Assembly: GCA_022410635.1 (NCBI GenBank)
Contig: JAJVDF010000250.1
Span: 1,257,980-1,321,979 of the forward strand
Direction of reading: 5' to 3'
Length of the DNA stretch: 64,000 bases
DNA from: Tretioscincus oriximinensis
Taxonomy: Eukaryota > Chordata > Lepidosauria > Squamata > Gymnophthalmidae
This document shows, in pieces, positions 1 to 9,312 of this stretch. The notes under the pieces are model-generated. The model searched no databases, was not told the DNA's origin, and saw nothing but the letters and a program-made list of their open reading frames with translations. How positions within the stretch are numbered: the stretch's first letter is position 1; each line of letters starts with the position of its first letter. The translations under genes and the position numbers were made by a program.

Positions 1-1239
1 GAATGATATACTTTTTCTTTGTAACTATATTTCTTCTGTATCATCTCTGAAATGCCTTTGACCTTTTTCTTAAGCTGCAACATGACCCTTCCAGATGATC
101 TGTTTAATTACTTTAAATCTGGAATTAAATCATTTGTGAGTCTTTCCCCGTTTACCTTTCTCATTGTTGCCTATGAATACTGTGAAACTGCAGCATTCCC
201 GGTATGTTATCTTGTATTCTTGTCATACGACTTGTCCTGTAAGTCATTGCTGTGCTTGTCTTACTATAATTCCGAGCATTTTCTGTGAGCTGAGAGCCAA
301 TTAACTTTTACATTTAGCCTTAAAACTTACGATAGCTACCATTTTTCCCCTGTGGACTGCCATACAAAGGCATTTACAGTCAATTTACATAGCAGCCCAC
401 TCTAAAATCTAAAAAAGGTCATTTCTGGAAAATGTGGGGCAATGGAGCTATTTTCTGTGTGTATAACTGAAAATCCACTATCACATGGGGTGAATGCTTC
501 ATCACGGTAGGAACACTTTGTGGGGAAGCAGCCTTTATCTCTCAGATAACTATCGCTATTTGCATAGTTGATTGTGGTCCTTTTCAGCAATTATGTCATC
601 AATTTTAACAGCTCCAATACAGTCAAATGATAAACATTCACCTTTATTTCTAGGTGGGCTAGTAGCACTTTAGACACTAACAAAAGAAGGAAGGTACATG
701 ATCTTTCATAGACTATGAAGACTCATGTTAATTCATGCCACTTGTTAGTCCCTAAAGTGTCACAAACACTCCTTGCTAGACTATCTGGACAACAATTAAT
801 AGCTATTTCTTTGAAATCATTCACCTATATTTGTTTTTTTATTTATATTTATATTTCACTCTATACTTGAAGATCCAGTTTTGTCTTGATGCAGACAAAA
901 TTGGGTATGAACTAAGCTACAGTTCATGTGCATATTTGGTATAGTTATGAACAACAACAGCAACAATAATAAAGTTAAAATAAGGATTGGGACATGCTGG
1001 GTAGCTCACTGCCACTTTTATTCCTATTAGCTGTAAAACTTTTGGCTAACTGATGATGTGATAATAATATTGGAGCAGCCAGGAAAAATTACAAATGAAA
1101 TAATAAAAAAAATTTATATTTTTTATTTATTCAAGGCTAAAAGTTAATATTGAGAAATCTGAGAAAATGTATATGAATGTGAGAGTAGAGAAATAGAGAC
1201 AGATACAGCAAAATACAGGCTTGAAATAAGGAATAAGGC
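1..1239. other. AT-rich unique sequence, no gene recognised
   Basis: No reading frame here resembles a known protein. The stretch holds short simple runs (a CAA/CAG/AAT-rich patch near 951-975) and a possible decayed LINE/SINE tail near 835-870 (TTTATATTT followed by a CTCTATACTTGAAG-like stretch, as in the tails of intact SINEs elsewhere in the window). Otherwise I see nothing I can name. Confidence 0.5.
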
Positions 1240-1246
1240 TTGGGAA

Positions 1247-1322
1247 TCGGGAGGGAAAGCGAGGGAAAGAGGCTTGGGAAAGGGGAGGCAAGGTGAGGGA
1301 AAGAGGCAAGGGAAAGGGGAGT
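1247..1322. repeat. Purine-rich imperfect tandem repeat
   Basis: A G/A-only stretch built of repeated GAGGGAAAGAGGC + GGGAAAGGGGA blocks. Two roughly 35-bp units are clear (about 1260-1290 and 1295-1322), with a partial third upstream. One strand is almost wholly purine. It is non-coding minisatellite-like sequence. Confidence 0.6.
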
Positions 1323-1552
1323 TTATTGAGCATTTGAAGCTGAGGCAAAATTGCCTTTTTCTTATGCCCTCACTTCACTTTCAAAACTGAGTGGGAAATT
1401 TTGTTTTCCACTCAACGTTAAAGCCCCAGTGCATCTGCACTGTATGAAAGTAAATTATAATTTGATATGGAAAAACATGGGAAAACATAAATGAGAAGAA
1501 ACTGAGTCTACTTGCAAGGATTTGAGAGTATAATTTGTTTAGACTACCTAAA

Positions 1553-1712
1553 ATGCTATATGATGTAAATTTTTGAAATCCCAAATTCATTATGAAAGAT
1601 GATAGATAGATAGGTGGATGGATGGATAGACAGACAGATGGATGGATAGATGGATAGATAGACAGACAGACAGATGGATGGGCGGATGGATAGATAGATA
1701 GATTGGCAGATG
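1553..1712 (-). repeat. GATA/GACA microsatellite with shared 46-bp flank
   Basis: Positions about 1596-1712 are an interrupted GATA/GACA/GGAT tetranucleotide array. The 46 bp immediately left (1553-1598) are the exact reverse complement of 14540-14585, which borders the ATCT/GTCT array at 14319-14511. The other flank (around 1710-1730) also resembles the second locus (CCAGACTTGGGATTATC versus CCAGATTGGATTATC). This is therefore one copy of a dispersed repeat that carries its own microsatellite, not an independent simple repeat. Confidence 0.7.
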
Positions 1713-1777
1713 GATAATCCCAAGTCTGGTATCTAAATGACAACATCATTTTAAATTGGAAATGACTGCTAATTTAT

Positions 1778-1792
1778 ATTTTTCTTGTAATT
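1778..1792. repeat. Target-site duplication, left copy
   Basis: ATTTTTCTTGTAATT is repeated without mismatch at 3743-3757. The pair delimits the L1-derived insertion between them. A 15-bp duplication is typical of target-primed reverse transcription by an L1-type machinery. Confidence 0.85.
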
Positions 1793-3742
1793 TTTTTTAA
1801 TCATTTTTTTATTTTACAGATATATTACAACATAGATTAAACCAAACATAAACATGACATCAAACACAAATAAACAATACCCCAACCCTTCCCACCCACC
1901 CCGGGAGATCATATATACATATTTACACGTTCTTAAATCAGATATCATAGCAATAGTATGGGCCAACATCGCATTTCTTGTGAAGTTTACACCAAAGGCC
2001 AAGATTTCCCGCCAGTTCCTTTCCCATGTAGTCCTTTGTAACAGACCCATATTTATTATTATTAGTACATCAAATATTAGAAATTCAGACATATACTCGT
2101 ACCATAAACTCAGCGTCCATTTACTTTTATCTTTCCATCCTCTCGCTATGGTGAGTTGTGCTGCCCAAATAGATTTCTCTACTATGTATTTTTTGGAGGA
2201 TTGTAAACGTAGAAAGTCAACTCTATTCATTAGTAGCTGAAAGTGACTTTTACTCAAATTAATTCCCAAAATAATACCTTGCAAGGTCTCAATTTGAGTT
2301 ATAATATTTTTTCTAAATCTTAGTCTGGCTCTCTTTCTCCTGATGTCTTGTTGAATGCAAGTACCTCTTATCGTGGCTTTAAAAGCATCCCACACAACCG
2401 ATCGCTGAATATCGTTCTGCGTGTTATGATGAAAAAATTCTCTTATTCTGGACACTAACAGAGTTTTATACTCCTGATTATCCAGACTATCTGAATCAAA
2501 TCTCCAGACTCTTTCCCAATTCGTGGGCCTTAGTTGGAAGGTGGCAACTATGGGCGCATGGTCCAAGAGCCAAATGGCCTCCGTCTTGATATCCTGGACC
2601 TGATATTGGTTCGCCTTACTTACATATATGTAATCAATATATGAGAAGGTTTGGAATCTGCCTGAAAAATAGGTTGGTTCATTACTCTGATTCATCTTCC
2701 TATGAGCGTCTTCCAAGTTCCATTTCATGTCAAACCGACCTCTTCCTCTGGCCCGGCGAGTATGCTGATTTCTAAGGTCCAGATTGAAGTCCCCTGCCAC
2801 TACCCAATCTCCATTTACCTGCGTTTTAAATTTATTTAGAGTATTATTTATGAAACTCTTCTGGCCCGTTTTTGGAGCATATAGATTCAGTATAGCGATC
2901 TCATTGGCAGCGACTTTTAACAATACAAAAGCGTATCTGCCTTTCTTATCTTTCTTGGTGTGGAGTACTTGTGCATTCAGATTACTTTTAGCAAGGATTG
3001 CCACTCCCCTCGATCTTGATGTCCCTCTCGCATCTACAAGCACTTCCCAATCCTTAAATTTATACAAGGGTAGTGTATCCTTAGCACGGTGAGTTTCTTG
3101 TAATAATAGGAGATCAACCTTCAGATTCTTGACTAATTGATATAGTCTATAACGCTTCAAATCAGTGTTTAGGCCATTGATGTTTATGGTAGCTAGTTTA
3201 AAACTAGCCATATCTCTCTTTGGGTTGTGCATACCTTGCTATGTATCCATTTACTCGGTCCTGTTGACATAAAATCCCCTTTAGATCTCCCCTCTTGGTC
3301 CCCCTTAGCCCAGTACGCTGGTCCCTTTCATTCAGAGACCTAATATTTTTGTTATAGTTTATAGATATATAAATCGTACCTACAATCAAATTACACGTAT
3401 ACACATTTATAGACCTATTTAATGTAAAAAAGGATTAGAATGTATATGAATTCAAGGTTGCAGTGTACAGGAATGAGAAGGGCAGTAGCCTCTAGATCTC
3501 ATTATATTTCTATATTTTATATTTTATTTTTATATTAACAGTAAGAGGTAATTTTTATCTCCCCATTGGAGGACAATATACATTCTGTTTGACCCACAGG
3601 CTAACTGGTCTTTCATGACCATTTACTATTCAAAATACGTAAATTCTTGGGAATAAGTGAAAAATATATTCTATCAAATGTACTAATATACAGGGGATGG
3701 GACAATTAGGGCAACGCAGTCCAGGAGGCCTAGAGCTGGTAG
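1793..3742 (-). mobile_element. Internally deleted L1-derived retrotransposon (1.95 kb)
   Basis: A complete insertion on the minus strand, bounded by a perfect 15-bp target duplication, with an A-rich 3' end (at 1793-1820 on the plus strand as T-runs). In sense order it has about 510 bp of leader (3742-3233), one long frame (3232-1814) and a short A-rich tail. The 3' part matches the C-terminal coding region and 3' tail style of the L1 at 29089-30005. A full L1 ORF2 is about 1,250 codons; the whole reverse-transcriptase and linker block is absent here. No ORF1-like protein is recognisable in the leader, so the copy may be 5' truncated or may start in the ORF1/ORF2 interval. The structure is analogous to, but different from, mammalian HAL1 elements (ORF1 plus endonuclease, no RT). 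Confidence 0.85.
1814..3232 (-). CDS. L1-type endonuclease fused to L1 ORF2 C-terminal domain, RT missing
   Basis: An uninterrupted 472-codon frame; the natural start is probably Met8 (MASF...). Residues 8-235 form an apurinic-like L1 endonuclease that nicks target DNA. All family catalytic positions are visible: N17 (in ININGLN), E46 (LLLLQETH), Y118 (LYAP), D148 and N150 (GDFN), S197 and D200 (FSYIDY), D224 and H225 (LLDHAP). Residues 235-332 are the post-endonuclease linker. From L333 the sequence jumps to the ORF2 C-terminal region: LLMN...IVEKSIWAAQ...ARGWKDKSKW...NMGLLQRTTWE aligns with the same region of the L1 at 29089-29847. About 750 codons including the whole RT are missing, yet frame is kept. 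Residues after about 435 look like read-through into the 3' tail. It cannot self-retrotranspose; it would depend on a partner L1. Whether it is expressed is unknown. Confidence 0.8.
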   Translation of the reverse strand: MHNPKRDMASFKLATININGLNTDLKRYRLYQLVKNLKVDLLLLQETHRAKDTLPLYKFKDWEVLVDARGTSRSRGVAILAKSNLNAQVLHTKKDKKGRYAFVLLKVAANEIAILNLYAPKTGQKSFINNTLNKFKTQVNGDWVVAGDFNLDLRNQHTRRARGRGRFDMKWNLEDAHRKMNQSNEPTYFSGRFQTFSYIDYIYVSKANQYQVQDIKTEAIWLLDHAPIVATFQLRPTNWERVWRFDSDSLDNQEYKTLLVSRIREFFHHNTQNDIQRSVVWDAFKATIRGTCIQQDIRRKRARLRFRKNIITQIETLQGIILGINLSKSHFQLLMNRVDFLRLQSSKKYIVEKSIWAAQLTIARGWKDKSKWTLSLWYEYMSEFLIFDVLIIINMGLLQRTTWERNWREILAFGVNFTRNAMLAHTIAMISDLRTCKYVYMISRGGWEGLGYCLFVFDVMFMFGLIYVVIYL

Positions 3743-3757
3743 ATTTTTCTTGTAATT
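3743..3757. repeat. Target-site duplication, right copy
   Basis: Identical to 1778-1792; marks the 5' boundary of the minus-strand L1-derived insertion. Confidence 0.85.
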
Positions 3758-3974
3758 GAAAAAGTGCTATGCCTTCAGGAATAGTTTCTTATTTACTTAT
3801 TATTAGAAATTGGTCATCATTCAGTCACAGAATTGTGCATATAGATGGAAAATAAATAAATGAAAAAAAATGAAAACAAACACAAATATTTAAGAAAGTT
3901 ATTCAGAGGATGGCTATGGGTCTGAGAAGAGTATTACTTCCATAATGCTGACCATGTTTCTGTCATTCCTTCTG

Positions 3975-4183
3975 GAGAGCCAGTTTGCTATAATAGTTGG
4001 ACTTTATCTGGTAATCTCCCAGTTGGATTCCATACTCCTCCATGAAGATTGCTTAGTGATCTTCAGTTAGTCCAGTTCTTTAGAACTCTCACAACCATGC
4101 CTGTTTCACAGCATTTCTGTTGTGGAGAAAGCAACAGAAGTATGTGAGCAGCCTCTGCTGAAAGGGCTGTTATAAATAAAATG
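3975..4183 (+). mobile_element. Sauria/Squam-type tRNA-derived SINE, decayed
   Basis: Begins GAGAGCCAGTTTG as in the better copy at 15662, continues with a tRNA-like head (eroded B box near 4020) then TCCATGAAG and the body with TTCTTTAGAACTCTC, TTTCACAG and CTGTTGTGGAGAAAGCAAC, and ends in ATAAATAAA. Both the head and tail are recognisable, so it is close to full length but diverged. Pol III transcribed family; non-autonomous. Confidence 0.75.
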
Positions 4184-5660
4184 TTTTTTCTGATGGCTTC
4201 TTGGTCTGCCTCAGTGGCTTCAATTTCCTGGCAGTCCACAATACCACTGATGCAACAACAGAAGATGAGCAATAAATCACATTAATAAAAAGTGACCATG
4301 GAAGGTACACCAATTATACATAGATGTAGTAAGTAAAAAACTGAGCAACATAAACTCGATTTCATTATCAAGTATGCCATCCACTCTGAATAGCCCTTAT
4401 GTTAATAGGGAACCTTTTTCTCAAAATCTTTCTGGGAAATAACCTGAAACGGTTTGCTAGCTCAATGGGGACGGTGGGAAAGAGATTCTGATTCCGTTAA
4501 TAGTTTACTGCTTTTATATATATGATGCTACTCTCTGATTCATAAAAGAGAGAAAAAACCCACTGCTGCCATATATATTTAAAAGGATAACAAAAAGCAT
4601 ACTTGATGAGTAGCCTTGAATTAAATGGAGCCCTGTTGAAGACGTTTGCCTGGCCCTATGCTAATAATGTCTGCTCTACATTGTGAATTTATGTCATGTG
4701 ATTTTTGTGTCATGTGATTCCATCCAAAAAGTCATCCAACTTGACAAACGGCTTTCATTGACACATTTGTATCAGTATTATAGTCCTTTTCAGTTTACAA
4801 AAAGGAGATGACCCACCCTACCACTTTCTCTTTCTCTCCCTCTCTTTGCCTGCATGGGAACTTGTATAATTTGTAAAACAGAAATGGCTTCAATAGAGGT
4901 TAATCGGATATTCAGCATTTGAATATAGGTTCACATGAGACTGGAAGTCCAAACTGCTTAAAAGATTTTAAAGTCCAGAGGTTAGAAACCACATTAATGA
5001 GATAATGGGGAGATTTCACAAAAGCTTACATGGGTTGGAAAACCATCTCCTAAAGAGCCCATTCTATTTCAGCAAGGCATTATTGGTTCTATTGAGGGAT
5101 GAAGTATATCGATTTGACAGGCTGGCATTTGAATTACACACCATTATAAAGAACAATAATGAAATTCATTCCTTCCCCACAATAGCAGTAATGTATTATT
5201 GTGCACATAATATTAAATGATTGGGGGAAAAAAGAAAACTTTTGAATTAAAAAATAAGAGTTCTAAATACTGATTCCTACAATTTGCCTTCAACCAGAAA
5301 TTCAGTCTTAGATTACAAATGCATTGGGTCTAATGTAGGCGACACACTCTAGTGCTATTTTCAAGTGGTGCCTTCCCTTATTGGCAGCATGTAGACACCA
5401 CAAATGACAAGCCCCGGCTGCAATCAGCTATAGTGGAAGCAAGTGGGAGACCTTTTCTTTCTCCTTCTCCATTCACTTGTGGAATGCCTTTCCTTTGTGG
5501 AGTCTCCCATCCCTTTAAATTTAGATCTGGTTTCAACCAACATTTCGTGATAAACTCACATCTATATTCAATCATACAAAAATTAAAAATAACACCAATT
5601 TATGCTGCATCCAGTCTATCCTACTCCCAACTCTGAGACATCAGAAAAGCTCCCCAAACC
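4184..5660. other. Unique AT-rich sequence, no gene recognised
   Basis: No frame has a recognisable domain. A polypyrimidine patch lies near 4825-4850. Around 5355-5560 sequence is slightly more GC-rich and open on both strands, but without splice context or similarity I can name, so I do not call an exon. Confidence 0.45.
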
Positions 5661-5667
5661 AACCCCT

Positions 5668-5729
5668 CCTCCTCCTCCTCCTCCTCTTCCTCTTCCTCTT
5701 CCTCTTCCTCTTCCTCTTCCTCTTCCTCT

Positions 5730-5761
<32 letters not shown>

Positions 5762-5940
5762 TTCTTCTTCTTCTTCTTCTTCTTCTTCTTCTTCTTCTTC
5801 TTCTTCTTCTTCTTCTTCTTCTTCTTCTTCTTCNTTCTTCTTCTTCTTCTTCTTCTTCTTCTTCTTCTTCTTCTTCTTCTTCTTCTTCTTCTTCTTCTTC
5901 TTCTCTTCCTCCTCCTCCTCCTGCTCCTCCTTCTCCTCCT
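5668..5940. repeat. Long CTT/GAA trinucleotide tract
   Basis: Starts as (CCT)n at 5668-5686, passes through (CTTCCT)n to about 5740, then becomes a nearly pure (CTT)n run of more than 150 bp, and ends in mixed CCT/GCT blocks near 5935. A single undetermined base at 5834 breaks the pure tract, so its true length is uncertain. All long frames here are translated microsatellite (Leu/Ser/Glu/Lys/Arg runs) and are not genes. Confidence 0.95.
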
Positions 5941-7344
5941 TCTTTCTGCCCAAGCCATGCCCTTTCCCTGCTCAAACCACAGCTTCACAAGCCATATCCC
6001 CCACAAGAGGCCTCCCGCATCTTTTCTGCTACTTACTAGGACTATTGTAATGATGGGAGCAGCATTGATAGGGGCCACTCGACTTCTCCATCCTGACTGC
6101 TAGCTGGTGGCAGCAGTGGCAGGTGGAGCAAAGAGACAGCAGGGCTCTGTTCACCAGGTCTGCATGGCCCCAGTCCCAGGGGTATAGGCTGTGGGGAGAA
6201 GTGAGTGTGTGGCTCCTTCACTCTTGCCTTCCAGTTTGGTATGCCAGTTGGACGTTAACCAGCAGCCCATCTGCTTCTATCACTATTCACACATTAGGCA
6301 CATCAATAGAAAAACTAAAGGAACCCATGAACTTCAAAAACCCAGTTATCAAACTGTATTTTTAAGAATTGAGGATTTCTCTGAGAATCCTGCATTTAAT
6401 CCTGAATTCCTGTGAAGATTTCCACACTCCAAATATTAAGGAGTATCCCAGTCATTCTGGGAAGTGTGGTAACTTTACAATAAATATAAGATTTGTTTGA
6501 CATGTATGAAACACCTGCTCATCATAGTGACCAGGAAGTATTTTGAGATAACCAACTACATATGAAAGATAAAAATGAGCTAGGAAGTCCATCTTTAATG
6601 TATTAAATTGCCTGTGATCTAGTTAATGCAGTGTTGGGCACATACTGCAGTCAATAGGTTCCCAAGTTAAATCTTGTGGAGCTCCTTCTTCATCTCCCTT
6701 TGGTTGTTTGTGCAGCTGCCAGATGGTGTGCACTGTATCCCATTTCATCACATTATTGTGATTATTTCTCTTTAAAGATTGCTGAGTGCTACAAGCAGCA
6801 TGGAATTTTTCACACTTTATGCTCAATTGTAAGTTTGACCCATGTATTAATGCAGATTAAATTTTGAAAAGATCCAGGCTGTGTGAAAAGTTCTTGTGTG
6901 GTGTACGTTCAAGAATGTAAGGTCTCTGGGGCAAGCAGATTATCTTCAGTGAAGTTTGTAAGGTACATCTATCCCATTGCTATAGCAACCTCTCTCACGA
7001 TCCAGCTTATACCTCCTAGGATATATTTTCTGAAACTTGCCAACTTTTAAATACAATTTTATTCATTTATTTTAAATCTGTTTAGAAATGCTGACTGTTA
7101 CTTCTTTTTTAAAATTTAAATACTTATATTACGTAGATATTGACCATTAAGAATAAGCTCTGGCCTCCAGATGTTGCTATAATTTCTGTTGCAACACTGG
7201 CCAAGAGGGCTTTAGTCAACTCTACTGGAGCTATATGCCAAAGTTGAGGGTCTAGGACAGGTTTAGTGAAATTATGCCTATATCCCCCATGCATGATCCC
7301 AGATATCTGCATGGATTCTCTTTGATATTGCATCTCCATTTTCA
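5941..7344. other. Unique sequence, no gene recognised
   Basis: Frames at 6123-6415 lack any recognisable domain or splice signals. Nothing repetitive that I can classify, apart from simple A/T runs. Confidence 0.4.
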
Positions 7345-7475
7345 ATGGAAGAAGATTTATAACCTATTTTTCTCAACCCAAAGGAACTCAAAGGCCACAT
7401 CCCCACTCACCATTTCACCTGAAGAGTAATGAGTGTAGAGCGTTACAGTCACTGAACTACTAGTTATCGCATGTT
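7345..7475 (-). mobile_element. Decayed SINE body fragment
   Basis: The stretch TTTTTCTCAACCCAAAGG followed by CACTCACC...CACCTGAAGAG resembles the body of the minus-strand SINE at 59866-60025 (TTTTCTCAACCCAAAGG...). No clear tRNA head remains. Assignment is by this local resemblance only. Confidence 0.35.
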
Positions 7476-7769
7476 ATGGGCAGCCGTGGGCATTTTGTAA
7501 AGTCCAAATGAAACTTCATGGGGATTTGATCAGCAATTAAAGCACAGAAAATCTCATGAGTTGGATCAAGTTCATTGGCTCTTAGCTCGCAGAGACTGCT
7601 TGGAAATTGTATGCAGGCTCGCAGAGAATGCTGAGGATTGTAGTCAGGCAAGTGCAGCAGTGCCTTATGGGGCTCATCATATGACAATATTGCTAGGGAA
7701 AGCTTGTAGGGAAATATAGGTAGAAACAGGTGGCAAATGTGATGCAAGTTAAATAGCAAGGCGAACCCT

Positions 7770-7957
7770 GTCGTGGGGTAGCTTCCAAAGTGGTTTGGCT
7801 GTTCTCTTCACAACAGACATCTTGTGAAGTTGGTGGGGTTGGGACAGCTCTGAAGAACTGTGACTAGCCCAAAGTTACTCAGCTGGCTTCAAGGTGGAGC
7901 ACAAAATTGAACTAGGACACTTTCAGACAAAAATTGGACACTCTGACCACAAGACCA
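7770..7957 (-). mobile_element. Sauria-type SINE, decayed
   Basis: On the minus strand this carries the same body as the copies at 15662 and 38858: CACAACAGACATCTTGTGAAG, GGTGGGGTTGGGACAG, GAAGAACTGTGACTAGCCCAAAG and CAGCTGGCT in plus-strand reading. The tRNA-like head near 7895-7957 is heavily mutated. Confidence 0.65.
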
Positions 7958-9228
7958 GAATGGCATTAAAGATCGCTTCCGGATATTGTGAAACCTATCT
8001 AAGAAATTCAAAAGGAAGGCAGCCATCATTATACAGAAGTTACACAATGGAAATAGCACTTCTGCACAACACTTGCCACCAGTTATCCCCCATAATAGCC
8101 TGGAAGTATCCTTCAGTCCAAACAGTATAACCAGTTATCAAGGAGTGTGAAAATTGTAGTTTAAAGACACTGAGAGATATCAGATAATGTAAATGAGAAA
8201 GTTTAGGTGCACTTGAATAAATAAGTCAGTGGTCTGTCGATGCAGAATATTTTTACCCATCTAGAACCAAATGTTTTTTGCAACTTCAGCTGAAAATAAA
8301 TATTGAGAATAATGGTTTTACAACATAGATTCCATTTTATACTTAAACATTTTGGATGGAAAGAAATTTTTCTGATCCTTTGCTCCCTAGAGATTTTTCT
8401 TTTTCCTATTCTACCCCCACATAGCAAACAGAAGCCATACTTTTCATTTTCATTCTGGTCTTTCTTATAAGTACAAAGGAGGAGGAAAATCAATACCTCT
8501 ACTGTAAATTTCAATTAAAATAACTTGGGACTTGGGATGATGCCAGGCAACTCTATCAATGCGTGTGCTATATATGCACTTAATGTGGGTATGCAGTATT
8601 TAAAAGAGCACTCAATTATACTCAAGTACCATTACAGGCTCATTTTGCACAGCTTTAGAACTGAAGCAGACCTTTGCAACAGATTTCAATTCATTCTGTT
8701 TTAGGGCCTTGTATGCTTTTGTGTATTTAATTCAATCAGCTATTAAACTGCCATAACTTGAGCATCTGATTAGGCTCCCAAATTTTATCCAGTCTTGAGA
8801 GGAAATGTTGCCTTGCATGATAGAAATGATGCATCTAAAAATATGTTCAAAAGCAGTTGCATGCAAAACTCATTCTTATGGCTATGTTTCTAAAGTACTC
8901 TTGACTCATAATAGTGGCATTTCAGCTCAGCACAAATAATGCATCTGCTTGTGGCAGGTTGTTTGCAAATGAAGGGCAGAAGCCATTTCCCCCCTTCTGG
9001 TTCTATGTTCAACAACAGATTTCTGTCACTTCTGTAACAGTAACATAGTCTGTGGGTGTGCTGGCAAATGAGTCAGTAGTTGCATGTTAATGAGAAAAGT
9101 TTTAAAAAATAACAATGAGGAGGATAAATATTCATATGTTTAATATTTTTTTGACGGCTACCTTAGAAAATTACAATTTGTAGCAACATTATGGAGGAAT
9201 GTTTCTTCAGATTAATTGCTAAAAACTT
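7958..9228. other. Unique sequence, possibly conserved non-coding
   Basis: No repeat is recognisable over most of this interval and no coding frame has a domain. The 8530-9110 part is free of transposon remnants and contains an AP-1-like TGAGTCAG at 9069-9076, which is compatible with but does not prove a regulatory element. Confidence 0.35.
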
Positions 9229-9312
9229 AGAATCATAGGCTGTTATACATGGAAAAGACTTGCTGGGCTATCATATGCATCCAGATACTTTGCTAGTGCA
9301 AAATCCATGGAT
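9229..9312 (-). mobile_element. CR1-type LINE 3' end scrap
   Basis: AGAATCATAGG...TGGAAAAGACTTGCTGGGCTATCATATGCATCCA is a mutated form of the classical minus-strand CR1 tail (AGAATCATAGAGTTGGAAGGG...CCATCTAGTCCA). Only the last 80 bp or so survive. Confidence 0.6.

Noticed and set aside
2784..3092. Plus-strand frame of 102 codons
   Set aside because: Opposite-strand shadow of the L1 endonuclease frame.
5602..6078. Long frames rich in Leu, Ser, Glu, Lys and Arg on both strands
   Set aside because: They are translations of the CTT/GAA tract in every frame and contain an undetermined base; no gene.
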